Assembly (NCBI RefSeq): GCF_024435355.1
Contig: NZ_JAMJWG010000012.1
Coordinates: 1 to 64,000 of the forward strand
Length of the DNA: 64,000 bases
Source: Streptomyces odontomachi
Lineage (GTDB): Bacteria > Actinomycetota > Actinomycetes > Streptomycetales > Streptomycetaceae
Direction of reading: 5' to 3'
Within the stretch, counting starts at the first letter, position 1, and the number at the start of each line of letters is the position of its first letter. The notes under the pieces are model-generated. The model ran no database searches, was not told where the DNA came from, and was given only the letters and a program-made list of their open reading frames with translations. Positions 8,977 through 17,732 of this stretch are shown here, in pieces. A program made the position numbers and the translations under genes.

Positions 8977-10281
8977 TCAAAGAGGGGACGTTGGCGGGTT
9001 GGGGCGCGGTTGCGTGGTGTGACTCAGGCGGTGCGCGACATGGCGTATCAGGCGTTCCAGATCGGCACAGTAGACGCTGGGATGGCGGAAGCCACTGCCG
9101 GGTGCGTACCGGTGGACGTAGTTGCCACCGCCGCACACCCGGTGCACCGGGCAGCGGCGGCAGGTGCCGGCCAGGGCGCGTTCGCCGAGCTGCCGGGCCG
9201 CTATGCCGGGGTGCCGCAGGGCGTCGTCGAAGGGGTGGCGGCGTACGTCGAGACCGGTGGCGGGGGCGCCCGGGTAGGCGGACTTGAGCGAGTCGACCTG
9301 CTCGATGGCGCCGTCGGTGTCGACGACCACCGCGGCCAGCGGCGACAGGCCCACCGCCTCAGCGGTGCTGGGCGCGCCGAGCAGCAACGCGACGATCTCG
9401 TGGAAGAGCCGGATCCGCACCGGCGCACGCTCGGCGTCCCACCATGCGTCGAAGAGCGCCGCGAGCCAGTCCCCGTACGGCGTGGGGCGCGGCCGGTGGC
9501 GTCCGGGGCGCGCACCGGGGTCGAGACCGGGCGGGGGCGCCGCCCAGTTGCCGTGCGGCAGGAGGAAGTCGACGGCCGGCGGGGCGAGGTCCAGCAGCGA
9601 GTGGTAGACCCCGCGCGGCGCGGCGCCGAGGTCGATGGTGCACAGGATCCCCGCGTAGGCGTCGCGGCGGACCGCCAGCAGCCGGGCCGCCCGGTGCGCC
9701 GCGGGCCATGCGGGACGGCCGGCGTGGTCCCGGCGGCGGGCGTTGTGGGCGGCCAGACCGCCGTCGAGGCTGAGGCCCACCCGTAGCCCGGCGGCGGCCA
9801 GCCGGCCGACGGTGTCCTCGGTGAGCAGGGTGCCGTTGGTCTGGACGGTGGCGGTGATCCGGCAGTCGGTGGGGACCGCGGCGCGTACCGCGCGGGCGTA
9901 GGCGAGCACCGGGCCGGGCCCGGACAGCAGGGGCTCGCCGCCGTGCAGCTCGATGCGGATGCGGCGCAGCCGGTGTGCGGCCACGTGCTCCCCGATCCGT
10001 GCGGCGGCCGTCCGCATCGTGTCCTCGCCCACCCGGACGGGCCGGTGCCGCCAGCTGCCGTCCTGGCCTTCGTAGACGTAGCAGTACGTGCAGGCGAGGT
10101 TGCACCGGCTGTGCACCTTCAGCACGAACTGCCGGAACGGGACGGGCCGGTGTCCCCGGGTGTCGAGGGTGGCGTGCGGCCAGCGCGGGTGGGGGTGCGG
10201 GTGCGCCGGGTGTGCGCCCGGGGGCACGGCGGTCGTGGGGAGCGTGGGGGACGCGCCGGGTATGCCGTCGGCGGTCGTCAT
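8977..10281 (-). CDS. fxsB: FxsB-family radical SAM/SPASM peptide maturase (cyclophane-forming)
   Basis: A 434-residue radical SAM enzyme expected to cross-link the precursor encoded immediately upstream. The [4Fe-4S] motif is CNLACTYC (Cys60, Cys64, Cys67), followed by IELHGGEPLL and the repeated QTNGTLL and GLSLDGG segments of the family. Near the C-terminus a SPASM-like cysteine cluster, CRRCPVHRVCGGGNY, would bind auxiliary iron-sulfur clusters. Known FxsB-type enzymes make three-residue cyclophanes joining an aromatic side chain to the beta carbon of the residue two positions on. The ATG at 10281 overlaps the precursor stop (ATGA) and has GAGGA upstream. There is no C-terminal hydroxylase extension. 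Confidence 0.88.
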   Translation of the reverse strand: MTTADGIPGASPTLPTTAVPPGAHPAHPHPHPRWPHATLDTRGHRPVPFRQFVLKVHSRCNLACTYCYVYEGQDGSWRHRPVRVGEDTMRTAAARIGEHVAAHRLRRIRIELHGGEPLLSGPGPVLAYARAVRAAVPTDCRITATVQTNGTLLTEDTVGRLAAAGLRVGLSLDGGLAAHNARRRDHAGRPAWPAAHRAARLLAVRRDAYAGILCTIDLGAAPRGVYHSLLDLAPPAVDFLLPHGNWAAPPPGLDPGARPGRHRPRPTPYGDWLAALFDAWWDAERAPVRIRLFHEIVALLLGAPSTAEAVGLSPLAAVVVDTDGAIEQVDSLKSAYPGAPATGLDVRRHPFDDALRHPGIAARQLGERALAGTCRRCPVHRVCGGGNYVHRYAPGSGFRHPSVYCADLERLIRHVAHRLSHTTQPRPNPPTSPL

Positions 10282-10454
10282 GGCGCGTCCTCGTAGTCGG
10301 CGACGGCGGGGGGCGGCGCGGGGTCGTCCGGGTCCCAGGGCGTGGTGCGCGCACGCAGGTCGGCGAGGACGGCCGCGAGCACGGGGTGATCGGTCCGGGC
10401 CGGGAACGCTATCCCGGGCAGCGGTGCGTCGCAGTCCTCCTGGGGAGCGGTCAC
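10278..10454 (-). CDS. Candidate cyclophane RiPP precursor ending YEDAP-COOH (FxsA/YxD type)
   Basis: A 58-residue ORF from GTG 10454 that shares GTGA with the stop of the SAV_2336-type gene and ATGA with the start of the maturase, so all three should be translated together. A leader of about 45 residues (helical VLAAVLADLRA) and an acidic proline-rich stretch lead to the C-terminus ADYEDAP, with Tyr54-Glu55-Asp56 two residues from the end. Family knowledge: FxsA precursors end FxSxx, and related maturases act on YxD triads near the C-terminus. The Tyr-x-Asp triad is therefore the probable cross-link site; a second aromatic triad (Trp40-Asp-Pro) is less likely. The precursor call rests on position, size and C-terminus. 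Confidence 0.75.
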   Translation of the reverse strand: MTAPQEDCDAPLPGIAFPARTDHPVLAAVLADLRARTTPWDPDDPAPPPAVADYEDAP

Positions 10455-13400
10455 GCCCCGCCCGCCTCGGACTCCAGGCGGGTGATCGCCTCGCGCAGTT
10501 CGGCGACCAGCTCCGGTTCGTCGGTGGTCTCCAGGGCTTCGCGGTAGTGGTGCAGGGCGCGGTCGGGCACGCCGCGCCGCTCCAGGAGCATGCCGCGCAG
10601 CTGCCGGGCACGGGCGATCCTGGTGCCTTCGCCGCTCTCCCTGGCGAACTCCACGGCGGTGCGCAGATGGTCGTCCGCCCGCTGCAACAGGGCGGGCGAC
10701 GCGAGCCGGTCGGCCAGCTCCATGACGACGGCGCCGCGCTGGAGCCAGCAGTCCTGGGCGAGCCCGGGGTCCTCGGCGCCGCGCGCGGCCTCGCCCAGTA
10801 TCCAGTCCGCCTCGTACAGGTCGGCGAGCACCTGTTGCGCCATGAACCGCAGGTAGTGGGCGATGCCGAGGGTCCGTCTGCGGTCCGCCAGTTCCGGATC
10901 GTCCTCGGACGTCCAGTCCACGGCGAGCCGCAGCAGGCGCACGGCGGAGTCGATGTCGTCGGACGCGTTCCGCTGCTCGCCGCGGCGTACCAGGGTGGCG
11001 CCGTACTCGGTGAGGATGCCGGGGCGTCGCGGGTCGTCCTCGGCGGGCAGCGCGGCCGCGCGCTGCCAGGCGGCGACGGCGCGGTCCAGGTCGGCGGTGT
11101 TGCCGGCGGCCTCGTAGCGGTCGCGGTGCAGCCGTGCGGAGAGCACGTGGCACTCCAGGCACAGCTCCTCGTCGTCGCCGGCGGCGGCCAGGGCCTGGTC
11201 GACGGCGTCCATGATCCCGGGGCGGTCGCCGGGCGCGCGGAAGGTCTCGATGGCCGACGCCATGTCGAGCCAGGCGCGGCAGCGTTCGGCGGCGGGCAGC
11301 GCGTCGGGCCGGCCGAGGGCCGCCATCAGGTGCTCACCGGCGTCCCGGCCGGCCTGCGCGGCACGCGCCTCGTCGATCCAGCCGGTGCCCTCGACGGCGC
11401 CGCGCCCCAGGTACTGGCGGGCGAGGTCGAGCAGGATGCGCCCGCGCAGCAGGTGGCCGCGCTCCGGGTCGGGGTACTCCAGCCGCACCCTGGCGGCGCC
11501 GGCGGCCCGCACCAGGCCGGTGACGTACCACTCCTCGGCGTTCGGTGCCTGGAACGGGCCCTGCGGGCGGGCGAGCCGGGCGCCGGACTCGGCCAGCGCG
11601 CGGCGTACCGCAGGCAGCGTCTCGGAGCCGAGTCTGCGCAGGTCGGGGCCCTCGGGCGGCGGGGTGCCCCGGGCGGTGCCGGGCGACGTGGCGCTACCGG
11701 CGACGGTGTCGGGCAGGGTGGATCCGGGGTCGGTGGCCGCGGTTCGGGGTACGTCACGGCCGGCCGGGGTGTCGTCCGGCCACGGTGGGTCCGCGGGGCC
11801 CTGCGGTACGGCCGGGGGCGCACTGCGCGCCGGCCACCTGGGCCAGCGCGGCCGGCGCTCGCCCTGCGGGTCCTGCGGGCGGGGCGTCGGGGCGGGTGCG
11901 GCGGCTCCGTCGCCGCGCGGCCGGGGCCTCAGCCGGGTGGTGGAGAGGGACTCCACCGCATCGCCGAAGACCACGCGGGTGAGGTCGGTGTCGGCCCTGC
12001 GGAGCAGTTCGCAGTAGGCCCAGGCGGTGGCAGGGTGCCCGCTGCGGCCGCCGGCGGCGTGCTCACGGGCGAACCGGCGTACGTCGTCGGGCAGATCGTC
12101 CAGGCCGAGCCAGGAGCTGTGCAGCTCCCCGGCGAACAACCAGCAGATGGTGCCTCTGAGGAGGCTGCCGCGCACCGAGGCGACCCGGTCGGCGCTCACC
12201 ACGGCCAGCGCCTCGCGCAGGTCGTCGCCGACGCGGCGGACCCGCCAGCGGGCGAGGAGCGCGTTGGCCAGCTCCTCGGCGGCCCGGTCCCGCTCGGCGG
12301 CCTGGGCGGCGAGCGCGTCGGCCTGCTTGAACAGCACGACGGCCTCGTCCAGCTCCCGGATGAGTCCCTGTGCCTCGAACCTGCGCAGCGCCGAGCGACC
12401 GCGATCGAGCAGTTCGGCGGCGCCCAGGCGCGGGTCGGGCGGTCGGGGCAGCGGCCACGGGGTGCGCTGTCCCAGGTCGCGCAGCACCTCCGAGGAGACC
12501 TCGGCGAAGGCCCGCAGCCCGGCGTGCTCCTCGGGCAGCGGTACGGAGCCGGCCTCGCCGTGCCCGCCGACCTGGGCCGTCGCCGGGTCGACCGCGCCGC
12601 GCAGGAAGGCGGCCGCCAGCGCGGGGAAGTTGCGTGCGGTGCGCCCGAAACTCCGCTCGATGTACTCCGAGCAGTGCTTGAACAGCAGTTTCGCCTCGTC
12701 GGCCGTGAGCCTCTTGCGGAGCTCGACGGCGACGCCGGGCAGGAAGTCGTAGCGCACCTCGCGCGGGTCGGCGGCGTCCTCGCGCCGCTTCAGGAGCCCG
12801 CCGAGGAGCACTTCGGAGAGCACGTCAGGGCCCGTGCCGGCGAGCATGGCGTGCTGGACGAGCTGCATCACGGGCAGGAACAGCGGCACCGCCGACAGGT
12901 AGGTGGCCAGCCGCCGTGCATCGGGCGAGGCCTGCCGGAGGAAGGCCCGTACGCGGTCTTCGCCGGAGACCTCCTCGGCGGCCCTGACCGGTGCGGTGGC
13001 GGCCGCGTGCCGGGGCCGTGCCCAGCCCGCGGCGGCCGACAGGCTCTGCCCGGTGGAGCCGGCCACGAGCCGGGCCCAGCCCTCCACGGAGGACCGGCGC
13101 AGGGCGAGCACCGGCACCGGCAGCGCGTCACGCTCGGGGCGCCCGCGCTCGGGTGTGAACACCAGGCGCCCGGCGGGGCCTTCACGCCGGTGCAGCAGCC
13201 CGCGCCGGGCGGGCAGGTGGGTGCGCAGCCACATGCGCTGGGGCAGCGGCTGGACGACGGCGACCGGCGCGGTCGCGCCCCAGCGGTACAGCAGCCGCTG
13301 GATGCGGCCGCTGCGCCACATGGGGCCCGCGCAGTCGCTGAGGACGAGGGTGAGACGGCGCCCGGTGGGGTCGCTGAGCTGCTCGGGCGCGTGCAGTGCG

Positions 13401-14146
13401 CCGGTGCGCTCGGGGGTGGCGGCGTAGCCGGGCAGTCCGTCGTCGGTGGCGTGCAGGTACTGGACCTGTACCTCGCGGAAGGCGCCGGCCCGCTCGCAGA
13501 CCTGGCGCAGTTCGTCGAGCGCCTGCTGCCACACCACCGTGGAGGTGGAGACGTCCATCACCAGCAGCAGGCGGGCCTCGCGGCGCCGTTCGGGCCGCAG
13601 CACGGGCTGGACGAGTCCGGACTCGGCGGCCCGGTCGGCGGTGCGGCCCTCGTCCAGCGTGCGGCCACGGACGGGGCGCACGGGTGCGCGGTAGCGCTGG
13701 AGGATGCGCAGTCCGCGCTGGAGCGCGAGGGGTTCGGGCAGTGCGGGTGCCGCGGGCACCTGGACCCGGCGTAGCGGCGCTCCCCCGTCGTCGGGGGTGG
13801 GGCGCATGTACAGCTGGGTGTGGTCGTCCTCGGCGGTGCCCTCCGGCTCGCCGTGCTGTGCGGCCACGGACAGCGGGTAGGGGCTGATGCCGCGGCCGTC
13901 GCTGTCGCCCTGCCGGACGCGGCGCGTGCGTTCCCCGGACGCCGTGGTGGTCTGCGGGGTCCGCTCGGGCGCGGGCAGCCAGCGGGCGAGCCAGAGCGCG
14001 TCGGCCATCTCCTCCACGCTCGGCGCGATCTCCGCCTCACGCATCCGCGCGATCAGCGCGGCGAGCGCCTGGCTCGCAGCGTCGTCGCGCGCCCCGTCGG
14101 GGGCGTTCTGCGCCCCCCGGGCAGGCCTGGGCTCCGCACCGCTCAC
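10451..14146 (-). CDS. SAV_2336 N-terminal domain-related giant protein (vWA-like plus helical repeats)
   Basis: A 1231-residue protein of the type annotated SAV_2336 N-terminal domain-related. Residues 1-60 are a small helical domain. Around residues 190-330 a von Willebrand A-like region includes LLLVMDVSTSTVVWQQAL, a divergent DxSxS metal-site motif, and LTLVLSDCAGPMW. The rest is helical, ending in TPR-like repeats (1000-1220). In VMAP-type conflict systems a vWA-like protein works with a MoxR AAA ATPase, and that ATPase is encoded just upstream. The GTG start at 14146 lies 6 nt after the ATPase stop. Its own stop overlaps the precursor start. It is one of the longest genes in the window and shows no break. 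Confidence 0.82.
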   Translation of the reverse strand: MSGAEPRPARGAQNAPDGARDDAASQALAALIARMREAEIAPSVEEMADALWLARWLPAPERTPQTTTASGERTRRVRQGDSDGRGISPYPLSVAAQHGEPEGTAEDDHTQLYMRPTPDDGGAPLRRVQVPAAPALPEPLALQRGLRILQRYRAPVRPVRGRTLDEGRTADRAAESGLVQPVLRPERRREARLLLVMDVSTSTVVWQQALDELRQVCERAGAFREVQVQYLHATDDGLPGYAATPERTGALHAPEQLSDPTGRRLTLVLSDCAGPMWRSGRIQRLLYRWGATAPVAVVQPLPQRMWLRTHLPARRGLLHRREGPAGRLVFTPERGRPERDALPVPVLALRRSSVEGWARLVAGSTGQSLSAAAGWARPRHAAATAPVRAAEEVSGEDRVRAFLRQASPDARRLATYLSAVPLFLPVMQLVQHAMLAGTGPDVLSEVLLGGLLKRREDAADPREVRYDFLPGVAVELRKRLTADEAKLLFKHCSEYIERSFGRTARNFPALAAAFLRGAVDPATAQVGGHGEAGSVPLPEEHAGLRAFAEVSSEVLRDLGQRTPWPLPRPPDPRLGAAELLDRGRSALRRFEAQGLIRELDEAVVLFKQADALAAQAAERDRAAEELANALLARWRVRRVGDDLREALAVVSADRVASVRGSLLRGTICWLFAGELHSSWLGLDDLPDDVRRFAREHAAGGRSGHPATAWAYCELLRRADTDLTRVVFGDAVESLSTTRLRPRPRGDGAAAPAPTPRPQDPQGERRPRWPRWPARSAPPAVPQGPADPPWPDDTPAGRDVPRTAATDPGSTLPDTVAGSATSPGTARGTPPPEGPDLRRLGSETLPAVRRALAESGARLARPQGPFQAPNAEEWYVTGLVRAAGAARVRLEYPDPERGHLLRGRILLDLARQYLGRGAVEGTGWIDEARAAQAGRDAGEHLMAALGRPDALPAAERCRAWLDMASAIETFRAPGDRPGIMDAVDQALAAAGDDEELCLECHVLSARLHRDRYEAAGNTADLDRAVAAWQRAAALPAEDDPRRPGILTEYGATLVRRGEQRNASDDIDSAVRLLRLAVDWTSEDDPELADRRRTLGIAHYLRFMAQQVLADLYEADWILGEAARGAEDPGLAQDCWLQRGAVVMELADRLASPALLQRADDHLRTAVEFARESGEGTRIARARQLRGMLLERRGVPDRALHHYREALETTDEPELVAELREAITRLESEAGGA

Positions 14147-14152
14147 CTCGGA

Positions 14153-15211
14153 TCACCTGGGTCCGCGGTCCAGGGGCTGCATGAGCAGCTGGGCGATGTC
14201 GGCGCGCTGCGCCGCGGGGTCGCGGGAGGCGTCCCGGGCGGCGTGCTGGGCCAGGAAGATCGCGTTCAGCAGCTGGTCGGTGGGGCGCAGGGCGCCGTCG
14301 GTCTCGGCCTCGGTGAACTGGTCGACGATGTCGTGGTTGTCCTCGTAGGAACCGGCGCCGAAGTGTGCCTGGACGAGCGCGGCGAGGCGCTGGTCCCGCG
14401 GGGCCTCCAGGTCGAGCGGGATGCAGCGGCGCAGCAGCGGGGCGGGGAACTCCCGCTCGCGGTTGCTGGTCATCACGACGAACGGGAAGGCGCGGCAGCG
14501 CACCTGCCCGTTGGTCACGGGCACCCGGCGCCCGTCGTCGGTGAGGATCTCCACCGTCTCGAAGCCGGGCCGGTCGGCGATCCGTTCCAGCTCGGGAATG
14601 CCGAACCTGCCCTCCTCCAGGACGTTCAACAGGTCGTTCGGCAGGTCTATGTCGCTCTTGTCCAGCTCGTCGATGAGCAGCACACGGGGCCGCTCCGCGG
14701 CGATCAGGGCGGTGCCGAGCGGGCCGAGCTTCAGATAGCGGCCGATGTCCGAGGAGCGCGTGCCGTGCGCGGACGTGTCGCCGTCCGTCTCGCCGGGCAC
14801 GTGGGCGCGGTCGAGCTGGGCGTCCTGGAGGCGTCCTATGGCGTCGTACGTGTAGAGGCCGTCCTTGAGCTCGCTGCGGCTGACGATCGGCCATTCCAGG
14901 ACGCGGCCGAGGGCCAGCTCGTAGGCGATGGAGTGGGCGAGGGTGGACTTGCCGGCGCCCGGCGGGCCGGTGACGAGGAGGGGGCGGCGCAGGTACAGGG
15001 CCGCGTTGATCAGTTCGAGCGTGTCGTCGTCCTGGACGGGCAGCGGCACCCGGCGCGCGCCGAGTCTGCGGCTGCTGGACGAGTCGAGCGGCGGCACCTC
15101 GTACGGCACCGCCGGCACGTCGAAGTGGCGCCACGGTGGAGGATCGGGGAGGTCGTCGATCTTGTCCGGATCCGGCCCCCCGGTGCCCCGGTAGATGAAC
15201 CATTCACTCAT
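14153..15211 (-). CDS. MoxR-like AAA ATPase
   Basis: A 352-residue AAA ATPase. Walker A is GPPGAGKS (82-89), Walker B is VLLIDELDK (Asp181/Glu182), sensor 1 is in VVMTSNRERE, and the arginine finger is near LLRRCIPLDL. This is the MoxR arrangement that pairs with vWA-domain proteins in remodelling or conflict complexes, and the next gene encodes the vWA-like partner. ATG 15211 is chosen for its GGAG 7 nt upstream and a start close to the family length. The ORF continues upstream without a start signal. Role inferred: an ATP-driven switch for the protease or sensor complex. Confidence 0.88.
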   Translation of the reverse strand: MSEWFIYRGTGGPDPDKIDDLPDPPPWRHFDVPAVPYEVPPLDSSSSRRLGARRVPLPVQDDDTLELINAALYLRRPLLVTGPPGAGKSTLAHSIAYELALGRVLEWPIVSRSELKDGLYTYDAIGRLQDAQLDRAHVPGETDGDTSAHGTRSSDIGRYLKLGPLGTALIAAERPRVLLIDELDKSDIDLPNDLLNVLEEGRFGIPELERIADRPGFETVEILTDDGRRVPVTNGQVRCRAFPFVVMTSNREREFPAPLLRRCIPLDLEAPRDQRLAALVQAHFGAGSYEDNHDIVDQFTEAETDGALRPTDQLLNAIFLAQHAARDASRDPAAQRADIAQLLMQPLDRGPR

Positions 15212-15746
15212 GGGGTGCTCCTCGTCAACGGTCGGTGGTAGACCACGTCCTGGCCGACCGGGGCGATGGGTACCCGCAACGGGCCCCTGAAAATGTACCC
15301 AGGCCAGACATCGCATACAGGCCTTTTCGGCCAGCCTGTTGCGGTGCGGTCGGTGCCGCAGCTGCCACTGGTGCGTCCCCTGCCCGCCGCGTCACTCCGC
15401 TGCGTGCGGGCCGGCGGGGCGGTGCGTACGACCGCCGGGCGCGTCGGTCCGAGGGCGTACGGAGGCGGCGGGACGCCTCGCAAGGGCGCGGCGCCTTGGA
15501 GGGATCGGGCGGCGAGCCGCGGGGCGTGTCCTGGCGGGGTGGCGGGTGACCCGCCTCGTGGCCGGGTGCACGGCTCGACGGGCCGGCGGGCGGGTCGCCT
15601 TCGACCAGACGGGTCACCGGGCACCTCCTGAGGACCGGGTACCCCTCGAACGCGCCGGGACGCCCGCGGTGCCGGGCACAGCGGCCCGCGCCCCGTGCGT
15701 GCCGCGACGCGTACGGGGCCGGCGGCCGAGAACGGCACACGGGCGT
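15212..15746. other. 535-bp gap inside the operon; one weak ORF
   Basis: No well-supported gene. On the minus strand, GTG 15617 is preceded by AGGAGG and opens a 130-codon frame (15225-15617) rich in Arg, Pro and Ala, with no recognisable domain. Its composition looks like a shadow of GC-rich DNA, but the strong ribosome site deserves notice. The gap separates the protease pair from the ATPase gene and may hold an internal promoter. Confidence 0.4.
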
Positions 15747-17732
15747 TCACAGCGGTGCGTCCAGGGGTGAGGTGTCCTCGGCGGGCAGGGGGCGCCCGGG
15801 GTCGTCGTAGAGCAGCGCGAGCGGCTCCGCCCAGCGTCGTTCGGGACGCTGCTCGGCGACCTCCTGGCGCAGCTGGCGCAGCCGGTCGGGCAGCTCGGTG
15901 ACGTTCTCCACCCGCTCGAAGAGCCATTTGGTCCTGGTGCGCAGGTCGTCGCAGGAGTCCGCGCAGTTGCTCCCCGCGTGCCCGTCGACGCGCCACAGGG
16001 CGACCCCGTGACCGCCGTCCAGGGCGAGCTTCATGGCCGTGTGCCCCAGGCCGCGGCCGACCGAGCGGCAGATGACGGGGACGGCGTCGTGCGGGGCCTG
16101 TTGGAACTGGTGGGCGTTCGGGTTGACGCCGGGTTCGGGCACGCGCCAGCCGCTGAGCCGCCCCTGGGCGACCATCGCCTGCCAGCGGTCTGTCCACAAA
16201 TTGTCCGGTTCTCCCCGGCGCTCGAGGGAGCGCAGCACAACGCGGCGCTGCGCCCCCAGGTGGTACGTGTCGTCCAGCGCGGCGATGTCGTCGAACCGCC
16301 AGCGGTGCACGGCGGTGTCGAAGTGCTCCACGGGCAGCGCGACTTCGAGCGGAACCGGCCGTCCGGCCCGGTCCCTGGTGTGGAAGACGTCGGTCAGCGA
16401 GGGCCGCAGCGCCTGCACCAGATCACCGAGCCGGTGGCCGTGCGTCGTGCGGTCCGCCGCGTAGAGGGCGGGTTCGCCGTCCCCGTCGTCGATCCAGATC
16501 TGCCAGAAGAAGTGCAGCGGATCGGAGCCGATCACGGGATCGAGCAGCACGGCGACGGTGGTGCCCTCACCGGCCCTCGGGTAGGGGATCACGGCCCGTA
16601 CCGAGTCCTCGGGTCCTGGCTTGAGCCATTCGGGCAGGTTGGCCTCGCGCACGAAGTCGGCCATGGCGGACAGCGGATGCTCGACGAGCCGTTCCTCGAC
16701 CCAGCCGGTGAGGGCGTCGACCTCGCCGCCCCGGGCGTGCACGTAACACGCCACCAGCCGCAGATACCGCAGCATGATCATCGCGTCCTGCGGCTGGGCG
16801 CCCTCATAGAGCAGCCCGTGGCCGTCCCGCCAGGCGTACAGCTTGGGGCTGCGGTCCTGGCGCTGGGGCCACTGGTTGCCGCTGACGGCCTGGCGGGCGA
16901 GGGCCTCCACGGTCGGCACGTCGGGGGGCGGCGGCAGGGCGGCGAGCAGCTTCAGGGCGGTGCGCCGGTCGTGCGGGGTCCACTCGGCGCCGTGCGCGGT
17001 CCTGCCCCGGACGAAGTCACGCTGCTGGACGTTGATCCAGGTGCCGGCGCCGCGGGCCCGGCCGTGCCAGGTGTCGTGCTCCCGCATCACCTCGCCGTAC
17101 ACGGCACCGAACCGGCGCAGCGTGAGCATCGACACGGCGAGGCCGCCGTCCCGCTCCCCGCGGCGCGCCTTGATGAGCGCGACGACGGAACCGGTGTCCG
17201 GGTCGAGCAGCGGTCCGCCCGAGACACCGGGCGGGAACTCGATGTCAGGTTTGGAGCGCAGCCCGTACTCGGCCTCGCGCACGTTCATCTCGGTGTCGCC
17301 GCTCCAGGACAGCGCGCAGGGGCGCCCGTCCGCGACACCGGGGCGGTAGCCGTACGCCCACAGGACGCCGACGTGCTGGACGGGCCGGTCGGCGAGCCAT
17401 ACGCACTCGTGCTCGACGGTGTCGTCGAGCAGCCGCACCAGGGCGAGGTCCTCCCCGGTGGACGGGGCCTCGCCGCGGCCCTCGTCGACCAGCCAGTGTT
17501 CGAGCCGGGCCAGGACCGGGATGCCGGCGTTGACCTCCATGCCGCCGCGCACCGCGAAGACGCGGTTCCGGTCCCGCGCCAGGTGCGGGAGGAGCACGTG
17601 CGCGGCGGTCAGCACCCGGCCGGGCGCGACGAAGAACCCGCTGCCCCACATCGCACCGGACTCCTCGTCCGGCAGCAGATGGACGGTGGCGGCCCGAGCG
17701 AGCGCGTCGAGCCAGTCGTTCAGCTCAGGCAT
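15747..17732 (-). CDS. Trypsin-like serine protease with VMAP-type C-terminal domain
   Basis: A 661-residue protein. Residues 1-215 form a trypsin-like protease with catalytic His45 (LTAAHV), Asp95 (GEDLALVRL) and Ser171 (GVSGGPLLD), so the full triad is present. There is no signal peptide, so it should act in the cytoplasm. The remaining ~440 residues match the layout of VMAP (vWA-MoxR-associated protein) C-terminal regions that follow trypsin effectors. Its ATG overlaps the stop of the Trypco1 gene by 8 bp. Family knowledge: such proteases are proposed effectors of NTP-dependent conflict systems. The substrate is unknown; the RiPP precursor or the TPR protein of the same operon are possibilities. 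Confidence 0.84.
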   Translation of the reverse strand: MPELNDWLDALARAATVHLLPDEESGAMWGSGFFVAPGRVLTAAHVLLPHLARDRNRVFAVRGGMEVNAGIPVLARLEHWLVDEGRGEAPSTGEDLALVRLLDDTVEHECVWLADRPVQHVGVLWAYGYRPGVADGRPCALSWSGDTEMNVREAEYGLRSKPDIEFPPGVSGGPLLDPDTGSVVALIKARRGERDGGLAVSMLTLRRFGAVYGEVMREHDTWHGRARGAGTWINVQQRDFVRGRTAHGAEWTPHDRRTALKLLAALPPPPDVPTVEALARQAVSGNQWPQRQDRSPKLYAWRDGHGLLYEGAQPQDAMIMLRYLRLVACYVHARGGEVDALTGWVEERLVEHPLSAMADFVREANLPEWLKPGPEDSVRAVIPYPRAGEGTTVAVLLDPVIGSDPLHFFWQIWIDDGDGEPALYAADRTTHGHRLGDLVQALRPSLTDVFHTRDRAGRPVPLEVALPVEHFDTAVHRWRFDDIAALDDTYHLGAQRRVVLRSLERRGEPDNLWTDRWQAMVAQGRLSGWRVPEPGVNPNAHQFQQAPHDAVPVICRSVGRGLGHTAMKLALDGGHGVALWRVDGHAGSNCADSCDDLRTRTKWLFERVENVTELPDRLRQLRQEVAEQRPERRWAEPLALLYDDPGRPLPAEDTSPLDAPL

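Noticed and set aside
10088..13774. 1228-codon plus-strand ORF opposite the SAV_2336-type gene
   Set aside because: Antisense shadow produced by GC-rich third positions; its sequence is low-complexity Gly/Ala/Val/Gln with no domain, while the minus strand has recognisable vWA-like and TPR features and coupled neighbours.
15208..16197. 329-codon minus-strand ORF across the protease gene end and gap
   Set aside because: Arg/Pro/Gly-rich shadow of the protease frame with no domain and no start signal; the overlapping protease has a full catalytic triad.
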